Shown here: piece after piece, positions 1-8,359 of the stretch
Layout: every line of letters begins with the position of its first letter
How positions within the stretch are numbered: position 1 is the stretch's first letter
Assembly: GCA_963677175.2 (NCBI GenBank)
Contig: CAXXES010000006.1
Span: 806,001-870,000 of the forward strand
DNA from: Sunxiuqinia sp963677175
GTDB taxonomy: Bacteria; Bacteroidota; Bacteroidia; Bacteroidales; Prolixibacteraceae
DNA: 64,000 nt
Direction of reading: 5' to 3'
Position numbers and translations under genes: made by a program
Notes under the pieces: model-generated
Told to the model about the DNA's origin: nothing
What the model saw: the letters and a program-made list of their open reading frames with translations, nothing else
Databases searched by the model: none

Positions 1-1371
1 AAAATTGTTCTTGCGATCCACCTTCAATACACCGTTATCATTATTCAATGTGCCAGCCAAATAATAACGAGCTACACGACCTCCTCCACTCAAATTCATA
101 TTTAGCCGTTGATTATTCGCAACATCATTGAATAAAATTTTATACCAATCATTCGCTGGATATACATATGGGTTACCCCCTGCAATTGTATTATCAATCT
201 TATTTTGGGAATACAGCGTCACCCCCAAAGGATTTCTCGTTTTTATTGCCTCGTTATGCAGCCTCATATAGGTTATAGGATCAGCTAACTCTACTCTTTT
301 TGTGGGCGTTGAAAGAGAATTCTCAAAACGAATATTAATTCTAGCTTTGCCTTCTACGCCCTCCTTCGTCGTAACCAGGATCACTCCGTTTGCCCCTCTT
401 GAGCCGTAGAGTGCTGTTGCCGTAGCATCCTTCATTATCGAAAAACTAGCAATATCATCTGGCTGCATACGAGCAAGATCTTGAGCACTAACCTCATTAT
501 TGTCTAATAGTATGAGAGGATCTTTTTTATAACCAAACGTTGTTACGCCCCGGATAAAAAAGCTAGCATCATCCCGCCCGGGCTCCCCGCTTCGCTGATA
601 GGAGATCAATCCTGCCATTCTTCCGGCCAAAGCTGTAGTCAGGTTGCTACTCGGAACTTTCAAATCCTTGGTGTCAACCGTTGTAATGGAACTTAACACA
701 CTCTCTTTCTTCTGCTTCGCGAATGCTACAACCGTAACTTCATCCAATTCATCAACTTTTTCTTTCAATGTGACTACCATACTCGTCTTCCCTTCTACAG
801 GAATACTTGTTGATTCGAACCCAATAAAAGAAAACTCTAATACGTCATCGTTGGAGACTTGAATTTCAAACCTCCCGTCAAGATCAGTAATTACCCCTCG
901 CATTTTTTCTTTCACCATAATAGTAACACCAGGGAGGGGGGCTCCTGAATCATCAGCAACAGTTCCTGTTATCTTTCGCTGATCTTGTAGAATCGAACTC
1001 CTATCCGTCTCTGGTTTCAATTTTGGAGTAATCGCAATGTATCGATCTACGATCTCATACACATAGCCGGTATCATAGAGCAAGTCATCCATGACTGACT
1101 TCAGAGTCTCATTTTTATAGTCAACGCTAACCTTTTTATCCAAAATGTCCTCATCGTATTTCAAGACAAAATGAAAGCCAGTCTTTTGCTCCAACTCCTT
1201 AATTACATCCTTAAATGTAGATTTCATAGTTAGATCCAGTCTTTCATTTTGTGCAAATGAATTAGCATGAACATACATACTAAGGATGAAAATAATAATA
1301 GTCATCAATTTCATAATTAGCACAAGCTTTTTTAGACTCACCAAATGTGAGCCATAATCCGTTTTTTTCAT
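1..1371 (-). CDS. SusC-family TonB-dependent outer-membrane receptor (5' part, runs off window)
   Basis: N-terminal 457 residues of a SusC/RagA-type glycan importer; the C-terminal barrel lies outside the window. I read the frame directly. It starts MKKTDYGSHLVSLKKL, has a hydrophobic signal segment ending NSFAQ (about residue 41), an STN domain (about 45-105), a carboxypeptidase-regulatory-like domain with the GVTIMVKE and GVITDLDGRF signatures (about 120-195), and a plug domain with DPLILLDN and ALYGSRGANGVILVTT (about 220-345). The ATG at 1371 is chosen because the frame is open from there and the start resembles that of the susC at 45229. The STN domain fits trans-envelope signalling to the FecR and ECF sigma encoded just upstream. 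Substrate unknown. Family call is firm. Confidence 0.93.
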   Translation of the reverse strand, partial: MKKTDYGSHLVSLKKLVLIMKLMTIIIFILSMYVHANSFAQNERLDLTMKSTFKDVIKELEQKTGFHFVLKYDEDILDKKVSVDYKNETLKSVMDDLLYDTGYVYEIVDRYIAITPKLKPETDRSSILQDQRKITGTVADDSGAPLPGVTIMVKEKMRGVITDLDGRFEIQVSNDDVLEFSFIGFESTSIPVEGKTSMVVTLKEKVDELDEVTVVAFAKQKKESVLSSITTVDTKDLKVPSSNLTTALAGRMAGLISYQRSGEPGRDDASFFIRGVTTFGYKKDPLILLDNNEVSAQDLARMQPDDIASFSIMKDATATALYGSRGANGVILVTTKEGVEGKARINIRFENSLSTPTKRVELADPITYMRLHNEAIKTRNPLGVTLYSQNKIDNTIAGGNPYVYPANDWYKILFNDVANNQRLNMNLSGGGRVARYYLAGTLNNDNGVLKVDRKNNF

Positions 1372-1378
1372 AAATTTG
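1371..1378 (+). promoter_or_regulatory. Antisense -7 box TAAATTTG over the susC start codon (locus A)
   Basis: TAAATTTG matches the Bacteroidota -7 consensus TAnnTTTG. Its first base is the complement of the A of the susC ATG. A weak -33 element (TGTG, 1346-1349) lies 21 bp upstream. The same register occurs at the other two susC genes of this window. Inferred to drive a plus-strand antisense RNA. Confidence 0.5.
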
Positions 1379-1384
1379 TAAATC

Positions 1385-1504
1385 TATTGGTGAATATTCG
1401 TCTTTTACTGAAGGCACTGTTCCATCATTTTCAAGTAGAGTACTGGTAATACAATACTTGTTTGACAGATCGAAAACAATAATTTGTTTTCGGTCTGTTT
1501 TTTT
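1385..1504 (+). ncRNA. Candidate cis-antisense sRNA of locus A (DonS-like position)
   Basis: Predicted plus-strand transcript of about 120 nt, starting roughly 7 nt after the TAAATTTG box and ending at the intrinsic terminator at 1466-1504. It is antisense to the susC leader and lies wholly between susC and fecR. In Bacteroides fragilis, DonS and related sRNAs occupy this place in ECF/anti-sigma-controlled loci and repress the susC homologue. Start and existence are inferred; the terminator is seen directly. Confidence 0.5.
1466..1504 (+). terminator. Intrinsic terminator, plus strand, between fecR and susC
   Basis: A 14-bp stem (CAGATCGAAAACAA at 1466-1479 with TTGTTTTCGGTCTG at 1484-1497, one G-T pair), a 4-nt loop, then seven T on the plus strand. 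On the coding strand of the flanking genes the run is A, so it terminates only plus-strand transcription. No plus-strand gene precedes it. Confidence 0.8.
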
Positions 1505-1570
1505 ATGCACTGCTAAGTTTGTTCATAAGGAAATTAGTTTCTATTTTGAGTTTAAATATTAGGTAAGTCA

Positions 1571-2554
1571 TCATTCCCAATAAATCAATGTGGGCTTATC
1601 GTTTCGAAAAATAATTTGGTACTTTAAAGAGGAGGTAATGCTGAGTACTTTCAATATCTGATCTATGGGCTTATTCTTCATAACAGTCCCAAAATATACT
1701 TCTTCAGCTAATTCTGGATTATTAAAAACAATTTCGACATTATACCAACGCTCTAATTTAACTGCTACGTCTTTTAATTTTTCGTTGCTGAACGTAATTG
1801 TTCCATCCTTCCATGAAGTATATAAATCAAGATCAACCTGCTTAATGCTAAATTGCTTGTCTGATCCACTATACAAAAGATTTTCTCCTGGAACCAGCTT
1901 CCCAATTTCTCCTTCGTCTCTATCAATGAAGCCCAGACTTCCGTCAATAAGCGTTGTATTAACCTGATTACTAGCTGGATATGCCTCTACATTGAATGAA
2001 GTACCATAAACCTTAAAATCTAGCAATTTTGTTCTAACAGTGAAAGGATGTTCGGAGTCTTCAGCCACATCAAAAAAAGCTTCTCCACTAAGTTCTACAA
2101 TACGCTCGCCTTCACTATATTGAGGTGAGTAAGACAACACAGATCCGGAATTAACAACGACCGAAGTTCCATCTGGCAAAATTAGTTTGGACATCTCTCC
2201 AGGTGATACATCTACAACAAAATTAGATGAATAGTAATCTTGTGTCTTAATATTAGGAGCAACAAACCGTTGTGCAATTACACCGAGACCAAAGATTAAT
2301 ACAACTGCTGCTGCCACTTTCAAAAAACGCTTCAATGGAAAAGTCGTTCTACCTCGTTTTCTTTTCTTCTTTAAGGTATCAATCCACCCTAAATCAACAT
2401 TCTCCTTTGCAACTTGGGTTAAAGCCCATAGTTTTTTTGCACCGATAAATTCATCACGATTTTCTCTCGATTTTTTTACCCACTGAAAGAGTTCTCGAAT
2501 TTCATCCTCTGTCAACTCTCCTAAAAAGTATTTTGTAATCTTCGAATTATCCAT
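1571..2554 (-). CDS. FecR-family anti-sigma factor
   Basis: Inner-membrane anti-sigma regulator of 327 aa, a usual length for the family. An acidic N-terminal sigma-binding region (1-60) is followed by a basic stretch, one membrane segment (about 78-95) and a periplasmic FecR domain. That domain carries VDVSPGEMSKLILPDGTSVV, then GEAFFDVAEDSEHPF, then YGTSFNVEAYP. The C-terminal domain (KLERWYNVEIVF to the end) is the part that meets the STN domain of the partner SusC. It lies between its ECF sigma gene (86 bp upstream) and susC, all in one direction. It is expected to hold the sigma factor until the receptor signals substrate. Confidence 0.95.
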   Translation of the reverse strand: MDNSKITKYFLGELTEDEIRELFQWVKKSRENRDEFIGAKKLWALTQVAKENVDLGWIDTLKKKRKRGRTTFPLKRFLKVAAAVVLIFGLGVIAQRFVAPNIKTQDYYSSNFVVDVSPGEMSKLILPDGTSVVVNSGSVLSYSPQYSEGERIVELSGEAFFDVAEDSEHPFTVRTKLLDFKVYGTSFNVEAYPASNQVNTTLIDGSLGFIDRDEGEIGKLVPGENLLYSGSDKQFSIKQVDLDLYTSWKDGTITFSNEKLKDVAVKLERWYNVEIVFNNPELAEEVYFGTVMKNKPIDQILKVLSITSSLKYQIIFRNDKPTLIYWE

Positions 2555-2639
2555 AGATTATTCATGCTAGTTGATTAAAGTACCCGCCTGCCCACGTCTA
2601 CCCTATATGAATAATTCAAAAAAAGAAAAGATTTTTTAG

Positions 2640-3248
2640 TCAGAATTGTAATACGATCAGCTGAACCAATATGAGCGGTAAATATTCAGATAATTCAGCC
2701 CTCATGTGTCTGAGTGCACGGGTCATATTTGCTTCCACAGCTTTGAGAGAGATTTTTAACTCTTCAGCAATCTCCTTATTTCCTTTTTCGTCAAAACGGC
2801 TCTTAATAAAAACCTGTTTACAACGAGTTGGTAACCCATCAATCGCCTTTTCTATGAGTTCTTCTAATTCTACAAACTCAAGTGAATCGAATTTCATTGA
2901 TTCTAAAGTTTCTATATTCAAAAGGCTTTCTTCGTGCTGCAATACCTCATCGCAATATTTATTCCGCACTTTTTGATGTCTTATGAGGTTAAGACACTTT
3001 GACTTCGCGTATCTATAAAGAAAATAATCGATTCCATTCAGCGACTCAACCTTACCCCTGTTTATCCATAGATTCACGAATGCTCCTTGCGCAATGCTTT
3101 TTGATTGGTCAGAATCATTAATAAAGCTATTACTAAAACCAACAATCCTGTTATAGCTGGCCCTAAATATCTTTTCAAATACCAATTCATCTCCTGCTTT
3201 AAACTTGGAGAAAAGTAAGTCATTTAAATCATCGCGGTCAATTAGCAT
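2640..3248 (-). CDS. ECF RNA polymerase sigma factor (FecI/RpoE-type)
   Basis: 202-aa extracytoplasmic-function sigma factor. Region 2 spans about 20-90 (FEKIFRASYNRIVGFSNSFI; then AQGAFVNLWINR) and region 4 spans about 135-190 (GLPTRCKQVFIKSRFDEKGN; then EIAEELKISLKAVEANMTRA, the helix-turn-helix). This is the Bacteroidota-type sigma-70 family clade found ahead of FecR and SusC. It is predicted to activate its own receptor locus when released by FecR. The C-terminus is hydrophobic (PLILVQLIVLQF), common in this clade. The ATG at 3248 gives a normal length. Confidence 0.94.
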   Translation of the reverse strand: MLIDRDDLNDLLFSKFKAGDELVFEKIFRASYNRIVGFSNSFINDSDQSKSIAQGAFVNLWINRGKVESLNGIDYFLYRYAKSKCLNLIRHQKVRNKYCDEVLQHEESLLNIETLESMKFDSLEFVELEELIEKAIDGLPTRCKQVFIKSRFDEKGNKEIAEELKISLKAVEANMTRALRHMRAELSEYLPLILVQLIVLQF

Positions 3249-3366
3249 ACGAAATCAGCCTATTTTTTACAAATATGGCATTAAAAATAGTTAAGCGAGA
3301 AAATTACGACATAAATCTCTTTGTTATTTTGGAAATACAATAACACAAATCCACAAATAATACACC

Positions 3367-6300
3367 CTAGTTATTTTGAGAAACAGTAATCTTAGAAAAC
3401 CCCATACCTCCTCCTTCTAGAACAACCTCAAATAAATAAACCCCTGCGGGCAGCTCACTCACAGCGATTTGAACCTCTTTTTTACCTACACCAGATAAGT
3501 GCTTTATTATTCTTCCCCCAATATTCACTATCTTAACTACCGCTATTATTTCTGGGCTCTTTATATTTACTAACTCTCCTGCTGGATTCGGAAAAATCTT
3601 TATAATATGGCCTTTCGATAGATTCTTCACCGCATCCGGAAAACCTTTAGAAAATCGAAGAATCACTGCATCGCGGGATGGAATATCGATAGATATGGAG
3701 CTCCCGTTATAGGATTTTTCTTCTCCGCTGAATAATTCTTTTACCCCATAATCTGTCCCTTGAATTCCCAATCGCTCAAAATTAAGATTGAACGTTTTAG
3801 CATGTTCATAATTGACTACGATTACGTCGTAAACCCCTTCCGATTCCTTGACAAAAATCTCGCTAGCCCCACTCTCCGAATGGCCATCAACCGGACGAAA
3901 AGCAACTCCATCCTTTGCAACTTCCAGCACGTCTTCATTCTGTAATAGGATTCTTGCTCTTTCAGACCACTGGCCTGTCACCGAAAAGTCGTCTCCGCTG
4001 AAAATTGTTCCATTGATTACTCCAGAAGCGAGCCGGGCACGATTCTCCCCCTTGGAGCTGTTACCAAACACCAAATGGTCACCATCTATAAAATCATACA
4101 TTTGATCCTGCCACCATCCGTAAGTGTTACTATTCAGGGTATACTCCGTGGCGCCAATATCAGCATATGCATCACAAGCAATTCGCCGCGAATGAACATA
4201 GCGAGCTGTTGCAAGGTTTGGCGAAATAGCGGCATAGATGAGCATTTTATCATTAAACTGATCAACTAAATATTCCATGCCTTTGCGAAATGCCTGCATT
4301 CCTGTCGTCACTTCAGGATCATAATAATGATCAGCATCCACTGACGCATGACCAATAAAATCAATTTTAATCATTTCGAACCCACAGGCTATAAACTTGT
4401 CAATCAAAAGACTTATCCGATCCTGTGTGCCCGGATGTGTCGGATCCATGGCTCGTCCGCCATCTTCATCGTGATACGCTCCATTGACTTTCGTCCAGGC
4501 TGCTGCGTAACTGTATACACTTCCTTCGACTTGCCGGTCGTACTTACCCCAATCCACAAAAGGGCCCCAATAAATCCCAGGCTTCAATCCCTTGCTTTTG
4601 CAATAATTCGCAAATGCCACCAGATTTGAAAAATCGCCTTCCAAGCCTCCACTCACCATATTGTCCCAGTATGAATCCAAATCGATATAAGCGGTTTCTC
4701 CATTTCTGAAATCAGGCAAACTTTCTACAAAGAAATCGACAACTGCTTTCGCCTTATCCAAACTCAGATCTGTTTGAATGGCTCCCCAACTGTTCCACCC
4801 AAATGGTGTTGGTTGGTCCCACTCAAAAACATAGCGTGGTTCTGCCACAACATTAGCCCTTCCGTATTCTTCCATTCCAAGACGCCAATCATCGAAATAC
4901 CCAACAAACAATTTAGGAGACTTAATCTCTTCCCCGGAAATTGAGCCATGTGCCTTTGCATCACGAGTCACATTTTTATCGGTATAACCTCCCCAGGCAA
5001 TAAGCGAAGACAATTCGCAGCCTTCTCCTGCTCCTTTAATTCCGGTTTTCCAGGTTGCATGTTCGACAGAACCAACCACCAGTCCTTTACGGCTGATATC
5101 ATCATAAAAAGCAGTTGCCTCCGAACTAGTTGCTGTCGTGTAATTTTCCAATGTGTGCGATCGATAGCGAATAAAACCATCGTTGTCGAATGGAACAAAA
5201 AGGAAACGATTATCACCGGCTTCTGCAATATCAACCTGACTGCTAACTAATGGTGCCATATAATTTGACACAACAGACTCGCCTCTCAAAAAAACTTCTG
5301 CAAGAAAATAATCGCTTCCATCGTAAGCGTAAAACACTTGTTGCATATCAGGAAGATCTTGGGCTGTTAACGTCACTATCATTTTCTGTCCATCCCCAAA
5401 ATCATCAGAAATGTCTTCAATGGAAACCTGACGATCTTCGTAGTCCAGACTACTGATTGACACATCACTATTTTTCACCATGCTGTAGGCCGAGAAGATG
5501 ACCTGATGATCTCCGAAGTACATCGAATAGGTTCCAGTTTGAGTACTGTATTTTAACTCCCCGCTCGCACCAAATTTAAATGATTCAACACACTCAACGC
5601 AAACTGGCACAACTTCAAAGTCTTGCAGACTCTCTTCTTTAAGGAGGGGATCAAATGATAGATACGGAGGATCAAACACACTTCCCTCTTTTGTTGGGGT
5701 AATGGTGTAGCTTTTACCTCCCGTCAGACCAGTAAATGAGTACGTTCCGTTTTCATCCGTTTCAATATTGCCGATTTTAGCACCAGAAAGAGATAACGTA
5801 ACTCCTACTACGCCCGTTTCATCCTGTTTCACGCTGCCGGAGATATTAAATATGGGGCTTGGAGTCAGCGAGAATCGATCAAGATTAGGAGCCCACCCGT
5901 TCGGATTATCGAAGACCACCGTATTTTCACCTTCGATCAAAGCAATTTGAATTTGTACGGTAGAAGGTGTAGACCAACCACCGGAAGGCGAGCAAACAAC
6001 CTCCACCCGCTTTCCATAGTTTACCCAAACAGAAAATGATCGTTGATCAGCCGCGCAGTAGCTTATTGAAAGGTCACAATGTCCTCCCGATGGAACTTGA
6101 AACACTTTCGTTACTGAACCGTTCTGGGTCCCACCCAAATTTATAACCTGCTGACCTCCCGAGCATTCACTGGCATCTTGCACAGCTGCGCCATTCGACA
6201 AAATTGAAGTCTCAGCTTCAAAAAGATACTCCTGGGCAAGGAGATTAACGGGGAACACCAACGCCACAAAAAGAAGGACTGCAGTCCAATTTCCATTAAA

Positions 6301-6381
6301 CTGCAGTTTCCTTTCCATTCCTCTAAAAATCCAATTTTTTAGTAACGTTACCTTATTTCTGATCCAACCAACGAATTTCAT
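3367..6381 (-). CDS. Secreted multidomain GH27/GH36-like alpha-galactosidase with T9SS tail
   Basis: 1004-aa exported enzyme. The signal peptide ends near LLAQ (residue 50); Met22 (position 6318) is a plausible alternative start and would give a more normal leader. Domains in order: a CBM6/CBM35-like beta-sandwich (about 51-175, starting EAETSILSNG); a carboxypeptidase-regulatory-like fold (about 178-260); a beta domain; a TIM barrel of clan GH-D (about 520-860) with GWNSWG, YIDLDSYWDN and GIYWGPF; a C-terminal beta domain; a type A T9SS sorting domain (about 925-1004, IKIFPNPAGE, GVYLFEV). The likely nucleophile is Asp674 in MIKIDF. It ends the GH36-GH97 run, 6 bp after the upstream gene. 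Alpha-galactosidase is inferred from motif and context; another alpha-glycosidase activity is possible. Confidence 0.82.
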   Translation of the reverse strand: MKFVGWIRNKVTLLKNWIFRGMERKLQFNGNWTAVLLFVALVFPVNLLAQEYLFEAETSILSNGAAVQDASECSGGQQVINLGGTQNGSVTKVFQVPSGGHCDLSISYCAADQRSFSVWVNYGKRVEVVCSPSGGWSTPSTVQIQIALIEGENTVVFDNPNGWAPNLDRFSLTPSPIFNISGSVKQDETGVVGVTLSLSGAKIGNIETDENGTYSFTGLTGGKSYTITPTKEGSVFDPPYLSFDPLLKEESLQDFEVVPVCVECVESFKFGASGELKYSTQTGTYSMYFGDHQVIFSAYSMVKNSDVSISSLDYEDRQVSIEDISDDFGDGQKMIVTLTAQDLPDMQQVFYAYDGSDYFLAEVFLRGESVVSNYMAPLVSSQVDIAEAGDNRFLFVPFDNDGFIRYRSHTLENYTTATSSEATAFYDDISRKGLVVGSVEHATWKTGIKGAGEGCELSSLIAWGGYTDKNVTRDAKAHGSISGEEIKSPKLFVGYFDDWRLGMEEYGRANVVAEPRYVFEWDQPTPFGWNSWGAIQTDLSLDKAKAVVDFFVESLPDFRNGETAYIDLDSYWDNMVSGGLEGDFSNLVAFANYCKSKGLKPGIYWGPFVDWGKYDRQVEGSVYSYAAAWTKVNGAYHDEDGGRAMDPTHPGTQDRISLLIDKFIACGFEMIKIDFIGHASVDADHYYDPEVTTGMQAFRKGMEYLVDQFNDKMLIYAAISPNLATARYVHSRRIACDAYADIGATEYTLNSNTYGWWQDQMYDFIDGDHLVFGNSSKGENRARLASGVINGTIFSGDDFSVTGQWSERARILLQNEDVLEVAKDGVAFRPVDGHSESGASEIFVKESEGVYDVIVVNYEHAKTFNLNFERLGIQGTDYGVKELFSGEEKSYNGSSISIDIPSRDAVILRFSKGFPDAVKNLSKGHIIKIFPNPAGELVNIKSPEIIAVVKIVNIGGRIIKHLSGVGKKEVQIAVSELPAGVYLFEVVLEGGGMGFSKITVSQNN

Positions 6382-6387
6382 GATTTC

Positions 6388-8352
6388 CTATTTTATTTTT
6401 TTCAATTGAATAACAAAACCACCAACTGGTAAAACTTCCAGATGCTCTATTGATTGGTTTGAAATGCTTTTAGACGCTGTAGAAAAAGACTGATTATTTT
6501 CCCCATCAGTAATGAAAGTAGCTTCGTAGGTCTCTCCGGATTCCAAAAAGCTGAAATCAAGTTCAATAACTTTACCGACATCTTCTCCATTAATCCCTCC
6601 AACAAACCAATCTTCACCTCTTTGTCTTCCAATCACAACATCATCTCCCGGATAACCTGACAGGAATTTGGTATCATCCCACGCTGCGGGGACAGACTTC
6701 AAAAATTCAATGACCTCCTTTGGTTGAGCTTGATACATTTCAACCATGTCAGCAAAATGTTGAATCCCTGATTCAAAAACAACGGCAAGAGCCAGCTCAA
6801 AACCATAAGAAGTGCGGTGCGGAACCTGCTGAACTGAAAATGCAACCGGAGTATAATCCATCGGCCCCACCACATTTCGGGTGAAGGGCAAAATTGTACA
6901 ATGCAGCGGTGCACCTTGTTCATAGTGGAAATGATAAATGTAACCCTCCTCGCCGATGACACTTTCCATTGAAATCAAGTTGGGGTACGTACGCGACCAT
7001 CCCCGAGGAACCGTGCAACCATGAAAATTCACAAGTAGCTTATTGGCTGCTGCATCTTCCATTATACCCTGATAAAGCTCCATAAAGTCCTGTTTATCGC
7101 TTGAGAAAAAATCGACCTTGATTCCCTTAATTCCAAGTTCTGAAATCCGATCCATCTCCTGTTTGCGGATGGCTGGATCAAACATTCTATCTCTTGGACC
7201 TGCGTTAACCTGATTAATTGGTCCTCCTGAGTTGTACCAAAGCAACAAGTCTACACCCTTCGCTTTTGCATAGTCAGCCATTTCCGCAAGATTAAATCCT
7301 TTTCGGGTGTCCCAACCTGCATCGATAAGCGAGTACTCCCATTCCATCTCCTTTGCAAAGTCTATATACTTCTTCAGTTTCTCTGGTATATCATTTGATC
7401 CGTCCAGATACCCGGACCACCAAGCCCACGAGGCCCGACCAGATCGAATCCAGGAAGGATCCTCTATTCTCGACGGATCACTCAAGTGAGTGACCAGGTT
7501 CGACTCCAGGATATTACCCAACTCCGATCCGATCAGAATCATTCGCCAAGGCATATCCCACGGTAAAGTTGATTCGGCATAAGTATTACCATAACCAAAA
7601 GCTTCCTCTTCCAACGGTGGCACAACACGATACAACCCATTATCTGCTACTGAATCCAAATGAGATCCATAGAAATTAGCTTTCAGATTGGCCTCAGAGA
7701 GCAAGACCCAGTGCTCATTCACTTCGAACAACGCCGGGAAGCACCAGCCTTCCCTGCCGGGCGATGGAGTCCCAACGGGCATTTCTCCCTCATAATTGCG
7801 CTCGTATGCCGGAGCATATGCTGTCGGTTTGTCGTAAGGTTGCATCCATGCATTTCCCTCCGGAAGATTGAAACCAGTTAGCTCATGCTCTACAATATAA
7901 GTTTGCTGGTCCTTCTCAGGAAAAACGTATTTGAAAGCAAACCCTTCCTCATAAACTCGACAAACCAAATCTAGAAGCCCACCCTCCAGATTGGCAAATT
8001 TGAATGTATATTCGTTATAATGATTCCGATTCACGAGTCTTTTCCCGGTAGACAGCGTATAGGATTCCCCAACGGTTTTTTCCTTCTCTCTCCCAATAAA
8101 CTTCAGTGTATCAAATTGCTGATCTTTACGAACAATTCCCAACGGTGAATTCTCAATCACAACAGTTCTATTTGAGCCGTTCGCAGCCCACACCTGATAA
8201 CTCAACCGTCCATCTTCCTGTATCTGTAGCTGGGCAACGATTTTTCCCTCAGGAGACACCATCGGCCATTCAGTTTCCACCTTCTGTCCGCACGACACTA
8301 TACCTAATAGAATCAGACTGATTGCTAAGACCTTTATTCGATTAATATTCAT
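6388..8352 (-). CDS. GH97 glycoside hydrolase, lipoprotein, probably retaining alpha-galactosidase
   Basis: 654 aa, the usual GH97 length. A lipoprotein signal has lipobox GIVSC (Cys21). An N-terminal beta-sandwich (about 30-285, VSPEGKIVAQLQI) precedes the TIM barrel (SWAWWSG at about 310; YSLIDAGWD; GIKGIKVDFF; LLVNFHG; YPNLISMESVIGEEG) and a C-terminal beta domain. GH97 contains inverting alpha-glucosidases (SusB) and retaining alpha-galactosidases (such as B. thetaiotaomicron BT1871). The Asp in KVDF, here residue 414, is where the retaining enzymes carry the nucleophile, which favours alpha-galactosidase. Start overlaps no neighbour; 7 bp separate it from the GH36 gene. Cellular place: periplasmic or surface lipoprotein. 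Confidence 0.88.
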   Translation of the reverse strand: MNINRIKVLAISLILLGIVSCGQKVETEWPMVSPEGKIVAQLQIQEDGRLSYQVWAANGSNRTVVIENSPLGIVRKDQQFDTLKFIGREKEKTVGESYTLSTGKRLVNRNHYNEYTFKFANLEGGLLDLVCRVYEEGFAFKYVFPEKDQQTYIVEHELTGFNLPEGNAWMQPYDKPTAYAPAYERNYEGEMPVGTPSPGREGWCFPALFEVNEHWVLLSEANLKANFYGSHLDSVADNGLYRVVPPLEEEAFGYGNTYAESTLPWDMPWRMILIGSELGNILESNLVTHLSDPSRIEDPSWIRSGRASWAWWSGYLDGSNDIPEKLKKYIDFAKEMEWEYSLIDAGWDTRKGFNLAEMADYAKAKGVDLLLWYNSGGPINQVNAGPRDRMFDPAIRKQEMDRISELGIKGIKVDFFSSDKQDFMELYQGIMEDAAANKLLVNFHGCTVPRGWSRTYPNLISMESVIGEEGYIYHFHYEQGAPLHCTILPFTRNVVGPMDYTPVAFSVQQVPHRTSYGFELALAVVFESGIQHFADMVEMYQAQPKEVIEFLKSVPAAWDDTKFLSGYPGDDVVIGRQRGEDWFVGGINGEDVGKVIELDFSFLESGETYEATFITDGENNQSFSTASKSISNQSIEHLEVLPVGGFVIQLKKIK

Positions 8353-8359
8353 CTCCTTT

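Noticed and set aside
1280..1510. 76-codon minus-strand frame just upstream of the partial susC
   Set aside because: Overlaps the susC signal region in another frame and crosses the antisense terminator; the susC frame explains the sequence.
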